Assembly (NCBI GenBank): GCA_947384285.1
Contig: CANDGI010000009.1
Span: 41,041-105,040, forward strand
Reading direction: 5' to 3'
DNA: 64,000 nt
Source of the DNA: an uncultured Lachnospiraceae bacterium
Lineage (GTDB): Bacteria; Bacillota; Clostridia; Lachnospirales; Lachnospiraceae
Below the pieces are notes generated by a model, which worked only from the letters and a program-made list of their open reading frames with translations, was not told the origin of the DNA and did not search any database. Below are positions 34,633 through 43,859 of this stretch, piece after piece. The translations under genes were made by a program, and so were the position numbers. How positions within the stretch are numbered: the stretch's first letter is position 1; each line of letters opens with the position of its first letter.

Positions 34633-35523
34633 ATGAGAAAGCTGAAAAGAAAATGTTGCAGGGTTTCCTTTGTTTTTGGAACAGTAACGCTGCTCCTTGC
34701 ATTGTTTTTATGTTTTGGACAGAGTACGTATGCAACTGGAACTACCCAGGATGATAATCAGGAGCTGACTGATGATACCAGACAGGAAATCGGTGAATTG
34801 AGTCCGCCCAACACACAGCCAGCAGATGCTGGAACCACCAATGGCATTTCCGTTAGCTGGAATAATGAAGAAGGAAATTTGTCCGGGACGCTTAGAATGC
34901 TCTTGACGCTTACTGTGATTTCCCTGGCGCCTTCCATTCTGATTATGCTGACATCCTTTACCAGGATTATTGTTGTGCTGCATTTCGTGAGAACTGCTGT
35001 GGGAACCCAGACGGTTCCCCCTAATCAGGTGATGGTTGGATTGGCATTGTTTTTAACGCTGTTTATTATGAATCCTGTACTTTCTGAAATTAATGAGACT
35101 GCGATTCAGCCCCTGGAAGCCAATGAAATTGATCAGGAGGAAGCATTGGAGCGGATAGAAGTTCCCATCCGAAGGTTTATGTATAAGGAAATGCAGAGGA
35201 AGGACTTGAAGCTTTTTTGTGATATTGCAGAAATTGATATGACAGGCATGGATTTAAGCGATCCGGAGACTTTAGAGCCGATTCCCATGAATGTGGTGAT
35301 TCCAAGCTTTATTATCAGTGAACTGCGGACAGCGTTTATAATTGGTTTTCTGATTTATATACCGTTTATCGTCATTGATATGGTGGTTGCCTCAGTACTT
35401 ATGTCCATGGGTATGATGATGCTGCCCCCTACGACGATTTCCATGCCATTTAAGATACTGCTCTTTGTGCTTGCAGATGGATGGGATTTGGTAATCGGAA
35501 ACCTTGTGAGGACATTTTATTAG
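34633..35523 (+). CDS. fliP: Flagellar export gate protein FliP
   Basis: Core subunit of the FliPQR export pore. The 296-residue protein has an N-terminal signal-like segment (about 14-34, ending FGQSTYATG), a short linker, and four membrane segments with the family blocks TLTVISLAPSILIMLTSFTRI and GFLIYIPFIVIDMVVASVLMSMGMMMLPP (split over about 235-265). ATG 34633 follows AGGAAAG. A perfect hairpin separates it from fliQ. Confidence 0.97.
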   Translation: MRKLKRKCCRVSFVFGTVTLLLALFLCFGQSTYATGTTQDDNQELTDDTRQEIGELSPPNTQPADAGTTNGISVSWNNEEGNLSGTLRMLLTLTVISLAPSILIMLTSFTRIIVVLHFVRTAVGTQTVPPNQVMVGLALFLTLFIMNPVLSEINETAIQPLEANEIDQEEALERIEVPIRRFMYKEMQRKDLKLFCDIAEIDMTGMDLSDPETLEPIPMNVVIPSFIISELRTAFIIGFLIYIPFIVIDMVVASVLMSMGMMMLPPTTISMPFKILLFVLADGWDLVIGNLVRTFY

Positions 35524-35559
35524 GTTTGGTTGTTTTTGTACAAATGTAATTGTGAATTT

Positions 35560-35585
35560 CAACCACTTGTGGAAGCAAGTGGTTG
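35560..35585 (+). other. Perfect hairpin between fliP and fliQ
   Basis: CAACCACTTG (35560-35569) and CAAGTGGTTG (35576-35585) form a perfect 10-bp stem with a six-base loop. No T-run follows; the fliQ SD (AGAGGTGAG) lies about 10 bases on. The fliP-fliQ gap of 84 bases is wide for this operon. Confidence 0.6.
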
Positions 35586-35607
35586 CAGCGTGTAGAGGTG
35601 AGAAAGT

Positions 35608-35880
35608 ATGATTACAGAAGGGCAGGTAATGGATATTGCAAGGCAGGCCTTGTTTTTAATTATTAAAGTTTCAGCGCCCTTGCTGCTAATTTCTTTAATT
35701 GTAGGTTTGATTGTCAGTATTTTTCAGACAATCACATCTATTCAGGAGCAGACACTGACCTTTGTGCCAAAGATTATTATTGTTTTCTTTGGAATGATGC
35801 TGTTAGGCGGGTGGATGCTGGAGAATCTGGCAGGCTTTATGACGGAATTGTGGAGTGATTTCGGCCTGTATCTGCGTTAG
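35608..35880 (+). CDS. fliQ: Flagellar export gate protein FliQ
   Basis: Small two-helix membrane subunit of the export pore. The 90-residue protein shows LLISLIVGLIVSIFQTITS, IQEQTLTFVPKIIIVF and a second membrane helix LLGGWMLENLAGF, all typical. GAGGTGAG precedes ATG 35608. Confidence 0.97.
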   Translation: MITEGQVMDIARQALFLIIKVSAPLLLISLIVGLIVSIFQTITSIQEQTLTFVPKIIIVFFGMMLLGGWMLENLAGFMTELWSDFGLYLR

Positions 35881-35891
35881 GTTGAGACAGT

Positions 35892-36674
35892 ATGATAAAC
35901 TATGGGTTTTCATTATATACATTTGAATATTTTCTGATGATATTGGTAAGGGTCGCATCCTTTGTTTTTGTTGCTCCTTTTTTTGGAATCACCAATGTTC
36001 CAGGCAGGGTCAAAATTGGATTATCAGCATTTCTTGCACTGATTTTATATCAGGTGCTTCTGCCGAAAGAAGCTTTGGAGTATTCCGGGGTGATTGAATT
36101 TACCATCATCGTTTTGAAGGAAGGAATTACAGGATTGCTCATAGGATTTGCAGCAAATATTTGTAATTCCATTATTGTGTTTTCCGGTAAAGTGATTGAT
36201 ATGGAGATCGGCCTTGCCATGGCCAATATCTATGATCCGACAACCCACAGCCAGTCAGGCCTTACCGGTACCATGTATAATTATTTCATTATGCTGCTTT
36301 TAGTGAGCACAGATATGCATCACTATATTTTGCGGGCGTTGGTGGATACTTTTCAGATTATTCCCATCAATGGGGCAGTTTTTGATTGGGATCATCTGAT
36401 GGGGTCTATGACAATGTATATTACGGATCTGATGGTCATTGGTTTCCGTATTGTCCTTCCCATATTTGCCACCAGCATGATACTGAACTGTATTTTGGGA
36501 ATTATGGCAAAGGTGGCGCCCCAGATGAATATGTTTGCTGTGGGAATGCAGCTTAAGATATTGATTGGATGTTCCATTATGTTTTTGACAATTATACTGC
36601 TTCCTGATATTTCAAGTTTTATTTTCAGGGAAATGCGGAAAATGATTGTTTCCGTAATTGAAGGAATGTATTGA
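35892..36674 (+). CDS. fliR: Flagellar export gate protein FliR
   Basis: Single-copy membrane subunit of the export pore with FliP and FliQ. The 260-residue protein has about six membrane segments; markers are FVAPFFGITNVPGRVKIGLS and LAMANIYDPTTHSQSG. Starts 11 bases after fliQ and overlaps flhB by four bases. Confidence 0.96.
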   Translation: MINYGFSLYTFEYFLMILVRVASFVFVAPFFGITNVPGRVKIGLSAFLALILYQVLLPKEALEYSGVIEFTIIVLKEGITGLLIGFAANICNSIIVFSGKVIDMEIGLAMANIYDPTTHSQSGLTGTMYNYFIMLLLVSTDMHHYILRALVDTFQIIPINGAVFDWDHLMGSMTMYITDLMVIGFRIVLPIFATSMILNCILGIMAKVAPQMNMFAVGMQLKILIGCSIMFLTIILLPDISSFIFREMRKMIVSVIEGMY

Positions 36675-37807
36675 AATTGAGAGAGAAACCTTATTTTTTT
36701 ATGGAATATGACCTCCAGTGGTTTGCAAAAGATGGAAACGGCGGAGAGAAAACAGAGCCCGCCACTTCCAAAAAACTGCAGGATGCCCGGAATGAAGGCC
36801 AGGTGGCAAAGAGCCAGGAATTAAACCATGCGCTGGGCCTGATTGCTTTGTTTTTAACATTGAAAATATTTATTTCTTATATTGGAAAAAATTTATTCTA
36901 TACATTTGCCGCAAATTATAATAAGATTCCTGATATTATTGATGAGAGCATTGGCGGAATGTCCGTGCATTTGGCAGCAGCGGTGATTAGCAATGGGATG
37001 CTGACAATCTTAAAAGGCGTCGCGCCGGTATTTGTAATCGGATATACAGTTGCCTTGCTGTCGAATATTCTGCAGGTGAAATGGAAAGTGACAACGAAGC
37101 CTATGAAGCCCAAATTCAGCAAGCTGAATCCGCTGAATGGATTTAAGAGGATTTTTTCTAAGGATTCCTTGTTTGAACTGTTAAAGTCCATTGCGAAAAT
37201 AGGCTTAATTATATATGTAGCATATACGGCTATCCGGGATCATCAGGATGAATTGTTCCTGCTGTATGACATTCCTTTGATGCAGGTGATTCTGCTGGTA
37301 GGCTCCATTGTGATTGACGCGGGGCTGAAAATCAGCTTGGTGTATCTGATTGTAGGGATTGCGGACTGGTTTTACCAGAAGCATAAGTTTAAAGAGGACA
37401 TGAAGATGACCAAGCAGGAGGTAAAGGATGAATACAAGAATACCGAGGGAAATCCTGAAATCAAAGGACGCCAGCGTTCTAAGATGAGGGAAGCGTCCCA
37501 AAGGCGTATGATGCAGGAGCTTCCCAATGCTGATGTGGTAATTACAAACCCGACCCACTATGCAGTAGCAATCCGGTATGATGCCAGCCAGTATTCTGCT
37601 CCTATCGTAGTAGCAAAAGGAGAAGATTATCTTGCTATGAAAATCCGGGAGGCGGCAAAAGAGCATCAGATAGAAATTGTAGAAAACAAACCATTAGCGC
37701 GGATGCTTTATGCCAATGTGGATGTTGGAGAAGAGGTTCCGCCGGAATTGTACCAGGCAGTAGCAGAGGTATTGGCTTTTGTTTATAACCTGAGAGATAA
37801 TAGATAA
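36671..37807 (+). CDS. flhB: Flagellar export switch protein FlhB
   Basis: Controls substrate class of the export gate and cleaves itself. The 378-residue protein has GEKTEPATSKKLQDARNEGQ, four membrane segments (about 55-225) and a cytoplasmic domain with the autocleavage motif NPTH (Asn293) in ITNPTHYAVAIRYD. I keep TTG 36671 (AAGGA five bases upstream, overlap with fliR); an internal ATG at 36701 (MEYDLQWFAKDG) is a real alternative. Confidence 0.95.
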   Translation: MKLREKPYFFMEYDLQWFAKDGNGGEKTEPATSKKLQDARNEGQVAKSQELNHALGLIALFLTLKIFISYIGKNLFYTFAANYNKIPDIIDESIGGMSVHLAAAVISNGMLTILKGVAPVFVIGYTVALLSNILQVKWKVTTKPMKPKFSKLNPLNGFKRIFSKDSLFELLKSIAKIGLIIYVAYTAIRDHQDELFLLYDIPLMQVILLVGSIVIDAGLKISLVYLIVGIADWFYQKHKFKEDMKMTKQEVKDEYKNTEGNPEIKGRQRSKMREASQRRMMQELPNADVVITNPTHYAVAIRYDASQYSAPIVVAKGEDYLAMKIREAAKEHQIEIVENKPLARMLYANVDVGEEVPPELYQAVAEVLAFVYNLRDNR

Positions 37808-37841
37808 AATGCAATCGAAAGTATTGAAAGGAGAAAGCAGG

Positions 37842-39878
37842 ATGAAGAAGGCAGATATGGGAGTTGCCTTGTATTTGCTGGCAGCAATTATATTTTTTAT
37901 TGTTCCAATTCCTTCCATTTTGTTGGACATTATGTTGGCGTTTAATATCTCCATAGCTTTGGTGATATTGATGAATGCCCTGTTTGTAAAAGAAGTGCTG
38001 GATATGTCCTTTTTTCCAACCCTGCTTTTGTTTACAACGATTTTCCGTATTTCACTGAACGTTTCTTCTACCCGTTTGATTTTAAATACAGGAGATCCGG
38101 GAAATGTTGTGCGTACCTTTGGAAATTTTGTGGGTGGGAATGATATTATTATCGGAGCCATTATCTTTGTGGTTATGATTTTAATTCAGCTGATTGTAAT
38201 TAACAAAGGTTCTGAGCGTGTATCGGAAGTAACTGCAAGGTTTACCCTGGATGCTATGCCGGGAAAACAGATGGCAATTGATGCAGATTTGAATACAGGG
38301 ACGATTAACGAGAAACAAGCCAGGGAGCGCCGGGATAAAATACAGCAGGAATCCAGCTTTTTCGGAGCCATGGACGGTGCAACCAAATATGTAAAGGGAG
38401 ATGCTACCGTAGGTATTGTGGTCACCTTGATTAACCTGGTAGGCGGACTCGCAATGGGATTGACCCGCCAGGGGCTGGAGATTACAGATGCGCTGAACCA
38501 GTATGGAATCCTGACCATCGGCGACGGCTTGGTCAGCCAGATACCGTCCCTTCTGATTTCACTGGCAACCGGTATCCTGGTTACCAAGGCTTCCAAGGAA
38601 GCGGACTTTGGGGATACTTTAATCCGCCAGCTGTTCGGCATTCCCAAGGTTTTGTATATTGTGGGAGCTGTACTGATATTTTTAGGCCTTGCAACGCCCT
38701 TGGATTGGAGGCTTTTCCTGCCTTTGGGAATTGCATTTCTGATTGCGGGCAGGAGTATGGATACCAGCCTTGGCGTAGAGGCCATTGAGGAAGAGGTGGA
38801 TATGGCGGAGGAGCAGGCGGAGGAGATACGCCGGCCCGAGAATGTGGTATCCCTGCTTCAGGTTGACCCCATTGAGCTGGAGTTCGGGTATGGGATTATT
38901 CCCCTTGCAGACGTAAACCAGGGGGGAGACTTATTGGACCGCGTGGTTATGATAAGAAGGCAGATTGCCTTGGAGCTTGGTACCGTTGTACCCATTATCC
39001 GTCTCAGGGATAATATACAGCTGAATCCAAACCAATATATTATTAAGATTAAGGGAATACAGGTAACAGAAGGAGAAATTCTTTTTGACCATTATATGGC
39101 TATGAACCCAGGGTTTGTAGAAGAGGAAATTTCGGGTATTCCAACTTTTGAGCCTTCTTTCCATCTGCCGGCTTTGTGGATTACCGAGAGCCAGAGGGAG
39201 CGGGCGGAAAGCCTGGGCTATACGGTGGTAGACCCGCCGTCGATTATTGCAACCCATTTGACGGAAGTGATCCGGATGCATATTGATGAACTGCTGTCCA
39301 GACAGGATGTACAGAGTCTTGTAAATAATATCAAGGAGTCCAATCCGACCCTTGTGGATGAGCTGGTGCCAAAGCTCCTTGGAATCGGCGAAATCCAAAA
39401 AGTACTGCAGAATCTGCTGCGGGAAGGAATCTCTATCCGGGATCTGCTTACTATTTTTGAGACAATGGCGGATCATGCGGCTACTACCCGGGATACGGAT
39501 GTATTGACAGAATATGCAAGGCAGAGCTTGAAACGGGCCATATCCAGCAAATATTTCCCCGCCAATGAGGTAACCAGCGTGATTACGCTGGATCCAAAAG
39601 TGGAGCAGGATATTATGGGGTCTGTAAAACAGACGGAGCAGGGCGCATATCTGACCTTAGACCCGGAAAAAACCAAAGCGATTATGGCATCGCTGGAAAC
39701 AGAGATTACAAAACTGGAGAATCTTGGGAAAAATGCAATTATTATAACATCGCCTATTGTGCGTATGTATTTTAAGAAATTGACAGAAGATTATTTTAGG
39801 GATTTGATTGTTGTTTCTTACAATGAAGTTGATTCCAATATAGAATTACAATCAGTAGGGATGGTGAGCCTTTCATGA
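37842..39878 (+). CDS. flhA: Flagellar export gate protein FlhA
   Basis: Large export gate component that docks chaperone-substrate complexes. The 678-residue protein has eight predicted membrane segments in its first half, the FHIPEP-type block (DMSFFPTLLLFTTIFRISLN, SSTRLIL, VTARFTLDAMPGKQMAID) and a large cytoplasmic domain (about 330-678). ATG 37842 lies eight bases after AAAGGAG; an upstream ATG at 37809 lacks an SD. It overlaps flhF as ATGA. Confidence 0.96.
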   Translation: MKKADMGVALYLLAAIIFFIVPIPSILLDIMLAFNISIALVILMNALFVKEVLDMSFFPTLLLFTTIFRISLNVSSTRLILNTGDPGNVVRTFGNFVGGNDIIIGAIIFVVMILIQLIVINKGSERVSEVTARFTLDAMPGKQMAIDADLNTGTINEKQARERRDKIQQESSFFGAMDGATKYVKGDATVGIVVTLINLVGGLAMGLTRQGLEITDALNQYGILTIGDGLVSQIPSLLISLATGILVTKASKEADFGDTLIRQLFGIPKVLYIVGAVLIFLGLATPLDWRLFLPLGIAFLIAGRSMDTSLGVEAIEEEVDMAEEQAEEIRRPENVVSLLQVDPIELEFGYGIIPLADVNQGGDLLDRVVMIRRQIALELGTVVPIIRLRDNIQLNPNQYIIKIKGIQVTEGEILFDHYMAMNPGFVEEEISGIPTFEPSFHLPALWITESQRERAESLGYTVVDPPSIIATHLTEVIRMHIDELLSRQDVQSLVNNIKESNPTLVDELVPKLLGIGEIQKVLQNLLREGISIRDLLTIFETMADHAATTRDTDVLTEYARQSLKRAISSKYFPANEVTSVITLDPKVEQDIMGSVKQTEQGAYLTLDPEKTKAIMASLETEITKLENLGKNAIIITSPIVRMYFKKLTEDYFRDLIVVSYNEVDSNIELQSVGMVSLS

Positions 39879-41140
39879 CAATAAAAAAATTTCAGGGCAG
39901 GACAGAGGAGGAAGCCACTGCCAGGGCCAAGGAGGAATTCGGGCCTCAGACAGTGATTATGAATGTAAAAGAGATAAAGCCTAAGGGGTTTTTGCGTTCC
40001 TTTAAAACATCAACCTTTGAGGTGACGGCAGCGATTGAAGAGACAGAGCAGTCCCCAGCAGCAAAAATGCCTGCTCCATTGCCGCCGTTAACTGGAAATA
40101 TCAATGTAGCGGCGGACGAGCCGATTTCTATACCTAAGCCGGAACCGGTGAAAGAGATGTTTGCATCCGTGGAAAATACATGGGCTTCTTCTATGGGGGC
40201 GCAGAATCCAGAGGAAAAGGAAAAGAAGAAAGAAAGCGTGCTGGAAAACAACCTGGAGGAAAAGCTGGAAAGCCTTCAGTCCCTTTTGGAGAAGAAGCTG
40301 GCGCCCCAGCAGCCGGAGAATCTTCCTAAAGAGGTTCCGGTAGATGAAAATTTTAAATTTATCAAAATGATTTACAGTATTTTATTGGATAATGAGGTAG
40401 ATGAGAAATATGTCAACCAGATTATGGATGAAGTTGAAAAAGTAATGAAAGGAGGAGCGAGCGTGGATTTGATTCTGTCCAGCATTTACCAGAAAATGAT
40501 TCTGAAATTTGGACAGCCTCAACCCATTGAAATGTCAGGGCGTAAGCCGAAGGTAGTTTTTTTCATCGGGCCTACCGGGGTGGGAAAAACCACTACCATT
40601 GCTAAGATTGCATCAAGGTTTAAGGTGGAAAAAGGGAAAAAGGTTGCCCTCTTTACCGCAGATACTTATCGTATTGCGGCAGCAGAGCAGCTTAGGACTT
40701 ACGCAAATATTTTGGATACCCCTCTGACCATTGTATATTCTTCCGAAGAATTGAATGAAGAGCTGAAAAAGTCGGAAGAATATGATTTGGTTCTTGTGGA
40801 TACCGCAGGTTTTTCACACAAGAATGAGGAACAGAGGAATGAAACAAAGGAATTAATAGACAAGATACCAGGGGAATATCAAAAGGAGGTTTATCTTGTA
40901 TTAAGTGCTACCACAAAATATCGGGATTTGATTGATATTGCAGATATTTATAACAAGAACTTCCACTTTAAATTGATATTTACCAAGTTAGATGAAACCA
41001 GTTGTTTCGGAAATATTTTAAATATGAAGCTTTATACGGGAGCAGATTTGTCTTACTCTACCTATGGGCAGAATGTTCCAGAGGATATTGAAATTTTTGA
41101 TACACAGAAAATCGTAAAGCTTCTGCTTGGAGGAAAATGA
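39875..41140 (+). CDS. flhF: SRP-family GTPase FlhF
   Basis: Sets flagellar position and number together with FlhG. The 421-residue protein has a basic N-domain (IKKFQGRTEEEATARAKEEF), a variable linker with Lys/Glu stretch (about 110-150), and the NG GTPase domain with GPTGVGKTTTIAKIA (about 231-246), TADTYRIAAAEQL, VDTAGFS and FTKLDET. It overlaps flhA and flhG by four bases each. Confidence 0.97.
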   Translation: MTIKKFQGRTEEEATARAKEEFGPQTVIMNVKEIKPKGFLRSFKTSTFEVTAAIEETEQSPAAKMPAPLPPLTGNINVAADEPISIPKPEPVKEMFASVENTWASSMGAQNPEEKEKKKESVLENNLEEKLESLQSLLEKKLAPQQPENLPKEVPVDENFKFIKMIYSILLDNEVDEKYVNQIMDEVEKVMKGGASVDLILSSIYQKMILKFGQPQPIEMSGRKPKVVFFIGPTGVGKTTTIAKIASRFKVEKGKKVALFTADTYRIAAAEQLRTYANILDTPLTIVYSSEELNEELKKSEEYDLVLVDTAGFSHKNEEQRNETKELIDKIPGEYQKEVYLVLSATTKYRDLIDIADIYNKNFHFKLIFTKLDETSCFGNILNMKLYTGADLSYSTYGQNVPEDIEIFDTQKIVKLLLGGK

Positions 41141-42018
41141 CTATGGACCAAGCGGAACAGTTAAGAAATATAGTGAAAAAAAATCAGCAGTCCACCCGTA
41201 AGGCCCGTATTTTTACAGTTACCAGCGGAAAAGGCGGCGTGGGAAAATCCAATGCGGTAGTGAATTTTGCGGTATATATGCAAAAACTGGGAAAAAAAGT
41301 TATTATTTTTGATGCAGATTTAGGGCTGGCAAATGTGGAAATCATGTTTGGCGCGATTCCGAAATATAATTTAAGTGATTTGATATACCGGGGCAAGACC
41401 ATAAAGGAAATCATTACCGCAGGCCCTATGGAGATTGGATTCATTTCAGGAGGCTCCGGTATTACGGGCGTGAATAACCTGCCAAAAGAGCAGTTGAAAT
41501 TTTTGGTGCGCAATTTGTCCGAATTGGATGAGCTTGCAGATATTGTGCTGATTGATACCGGTGCGGGAATTTCCGACCATGTATTGGAATTTGTCATGGC
41601 AAGCCCGGAGGTGCTTCTCTTAGCCACCTCGGAGCCCAGCTCTTTAACGGATGCCTATTCTTTGTTGAAGGCGCTGCACAGGAACCCTGAGTTCCGCCAG
41701 GCCCAGACCAAGATAAAAGTTATTTCCAACCGGGTAGCCACAGAGGATGAGGGCATTGGGATATATGAAAAATTAAATGCTGTCGTCGGGCAGTTTTTAA
41801 AAGGCAACTTGGAGTATCTGGGCATGGTTCCCCAGGACATGGCAGTGGAAAAGGCAATACGCCAGCAGCAGCCGGTGAGTATTTTGTATCCTGAGGCAAA
41901 GGCCAGCAAGGCGTTTGAGGCATTGACCTACAGCCTTCTGGACGGAACAACAGCCCCTTTGCAGGAAAAGAGGGGGATTATGCAGTTGTTTTCGCGTTTT
42001 ATCTATCGAAGAGGTTAA
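41137..42018 (+). CDS. flhG: MinD-like ATPase FlhG (YlxH)
   Basis: ParA/MinD-type ATPase that stimulates FlhF and limits flagellar number. The 293-residue protein has the deviant Walker A SGKGGVGKSN (about 29-38), DADLGLANVEIMFG, and DTGAGISDHV; an N-terminal activator-like helix rich in Gln (AEQLRNIVKKNQQ) resembles the FlhF-activating DQAxxLR motif. ATG 41137 overlaps flhF as ATGA. Confidence 0.95.
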   Translation: MTMDQAEQLRNIVKKNQQSTRKARIFTVTSGKGGVGKSNAVVNFAVYMQKLGKKVIIFDADLGLANVEIMFGAIPKYNLSDLIYRGKTIKEIITAGPMEIGFISGGSGITGVNNLPKEQLKFLVRNLSELDELADIVLIDTGAGISDHVLEFVMASPEVLLLATSEPSSLTDAYSLLKALHRNPEFRQAQTKIKVISNRVATEDEGIGIYEKLNAVVGQFLKGNLEYLGMVPQDMAVEKAIRQQQPVSILYPEAKASKAFEALTYSLLDGTTAPLQEKRGIMQLFSRFIYRRG

Positions 42019-42021
42019 ACT

Positions 42022-42774
42022 ATGGGAGGTATCATGAATTCTAATATTCTTAAGCCAGGGGATAAGATTGAAATCCAGGTTACACAGCAGACGAGACAGG
42101 GAAGAAAATCAACAGAATTGCCTTTGACCTATTACAGCATGGTAGAGGAGGTTCGGGAGGATGGAACCATAGAGGCATTAATGCCTGCAAAGGCGGACAG
42201 GAATGCACCTCTTTTCAGCGGCGTAAGGCTTGATTTCGTATTCTATACCAACACAGGGGTGTACCGCTGTGTGGCGCAGGTGAAGGAGCGGTATATCCGG
42301 GAGAACATCTGCCTGATGCTTGTAGCCCCCAAGACTCCATTGGAGAAATTTCAGCGGAGGGAGTATTATAGATTTGGATGCGCCATGGATATGCAGTATC
42401 TGAAAATTACAGAGGAAGAGACAGCTATAGAGGATATTGCGGAATTGAAGGAGCATCACAGGATAACTTATCCAGAGGACTTTTTTAAGGATGCCATCGC
42501 AGTGGATATCAGCGGCGGAGGAATGCGGTTCGTGGGGAATGAGCCGGGCGGCACGGGTGATTATCTGGTTATTTCTATCCGGTTGAAGAGTAATAGTATG
42601 GATTATCTTCTGGAAATTGTTGGAAGAATCCTGCTCTGCCAGAAAAAAGAATCAGGAAAAAAGGAAGACAAGTATGAATACCGCATAAATTTTCTGATGA
42701 AAAATCAAAAAGAGCGGGAAATTATCATTAAATATATTTTTGAACAGGAACGTATCAATAGACAAAAAAGGTGA
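42022..42774 (+). CDS. YcgR-like PilZ domain protein (c-di-GMP receptor)
   Basis: Probable cyclic-di-GMP-dependent brake or regulator of the motor. The 250-residue protein has an N-terminal YcgR-type domain (about 1-105) and a PilZ domain with both ligand motifs: RxxxR in RREYYR (about 112-117) and DxSxxG in DISGGGMR (about 162-169). Start ATG 42022 has AGAGGT upstream; ATG 42034 has its own GGAGG and is possible. Location between flhG and cheB ties it to motility. Confidence 0.87.
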   Translation: MGGIMNSNILKPGDKIEIQVTQQTRQGRKSTELPLTYYSMVEEVREDGTIEALMPAKADRNAPLFSGVRLDFVFYTNTGVYRCVAQVKERYIRENICLMLVAPKTPLEKFQRREYYRFGCAMDMQYLKITEEETAIEDIAELKEHHRITYPEDFFKDAIAVDISGGGMRFVGNEPGGTGDYLVISIRLKSNSMDYLLEIVGRILLCQKKESGKKEDKYEYRINFLMKNQKEREIIIKYIFEQERINRQKR

Positions 42775-42778
42775 TGTT

Positions 42779-43858
42779 ATGAAAAAAAATATTTTAGTAG
42801 TTGATGATTCTGCACTTATGAGAAGGCTTATTTGTGATATAATTAATGCAGATAGTACATTTCAGGCAACGGATGTTTGCAGGGACGGCCTGGAGGCATA
42901 TGAGAGATTGAAGAAAACCAGCTATGATGCTGTCATTCTCGACGTAAATATGCCTCGTATGGATGGACTGGAATTACTGGAAAAACTGCAGCAGGAAAAA
43001 ATTAAAGCGACCATTATTATGGTAAGCACCCTGACCGTAAAGGACGCAGATGTTACCATCCGTGCTATGGAGCTGGGAGCCATTGATTTTGTCACGAAGC
43101 CAGGCAATATTATTGAGGCAAAAGGGGACGATTTTAAAGGGAGTCTGCTGAAGGTTCTCAAAGCTGTTGTCCGATCTGATAATTCGAAGAATCTTCTTGC
43201 TACAAACACCAGGGCGCCGGAGAAGCCTGCAGCGGTGAAGGCTGTGCAGCTTCCCAAGCGCGCGGGCGGAAAGGGCGGAAACAGGCTGGTTGCCCTGGCA
43301 TGCTCCACCGGAGGCCCCAAGGCATTGCAGAGTGTGATACCCTATCTGCCCAAAGAAATGGATGCCCCTATGGTGCTGGTGCAGCATATGCCGGTTGGAT
43401 TTACCAAGTCCATGGCAGACCGTTTGGATGAGGTCAGCAAAATAAAGGTGAAGGAAGCAGCCGAAGGCGATGTCCTGGAAAAAGGATGTGTGTACATTGC
43501 GCCCGGCGGGAAGCATATGGAGATACAGAAAAAGCCGGACGGGAGGCACATTGTCCACCTGAATGACCAGCCGGCCATCGGAGGCTTAAAGCCCTGTGCC
43601 AATGTGACCTATGAATCTTTACGGACCAGCGGATATGATGAGATTGTCTGCGTGGTGCTTACCGGGATGGGTGCAGATGGAACAGGAGGAATCCTTTCCC
43701 TGAAACAGAGAAAGAGAATCCATGTGATTGCCCAGGACGCCCAATCCTGCGTGGTATATGGAATGCCAAAGGCAATTGCAGAAGCAGGCGCTGTAGATGA
43801 GGTAGTTCCCTTAACAGAAGTTGCACAAACGATAATAAAGAATGTGGGGGTACAGTAG
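42779..43858 (+). CDS. cheB: Chemotaxis methylesterase CheB
   Basis: Removes methyl groups from receptors for adaptation and deamidates them. The 359-residue protein joins a receiver domain (phospho-acceptor Asp55 in ILDVNMPRMDG) to a methylesterase domain with catalytic Ser176 in CSTGGP, His in MVLVQHMPVGFT and Asp in TGMGADGTGG. ATG 42779 is six bases after AAAGGTG. No cheR partner is in the window. Confidence 0.97.
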   Translation: MKKNILVVDDSALMRRLICDIINADSTFQATDVCRDGLEAYERLKKTSYDAVILDVNMPRMDGLELLEKLQQEKIKATIIMVSTLTVKDADVTIRAMELGAIDFVTKPGNIIEAKGDDFKGSLLKVLKAVVRSDNSKNLLATNTRAPEKPAAVKAVQLPKRAGGKGGNRLVALACSTGGPKALQSVIPYLPKEMDAPMVLVQHMPVGFTKSMADRLDEVSKIKVKEAAEGDVLEKGCVYIAPGGKHMEIQKKPDGRHIVHLNDQPAIGGLKPCANVTYESLRTSGYDEIVCVVLTGMGADGTGGILSLKQRKRIHVIAQDAQSCVVYGMPKAIAEAGAVDEVVPLTEVAQTIIKNVGVQ

Positions 43859-43859
43859 T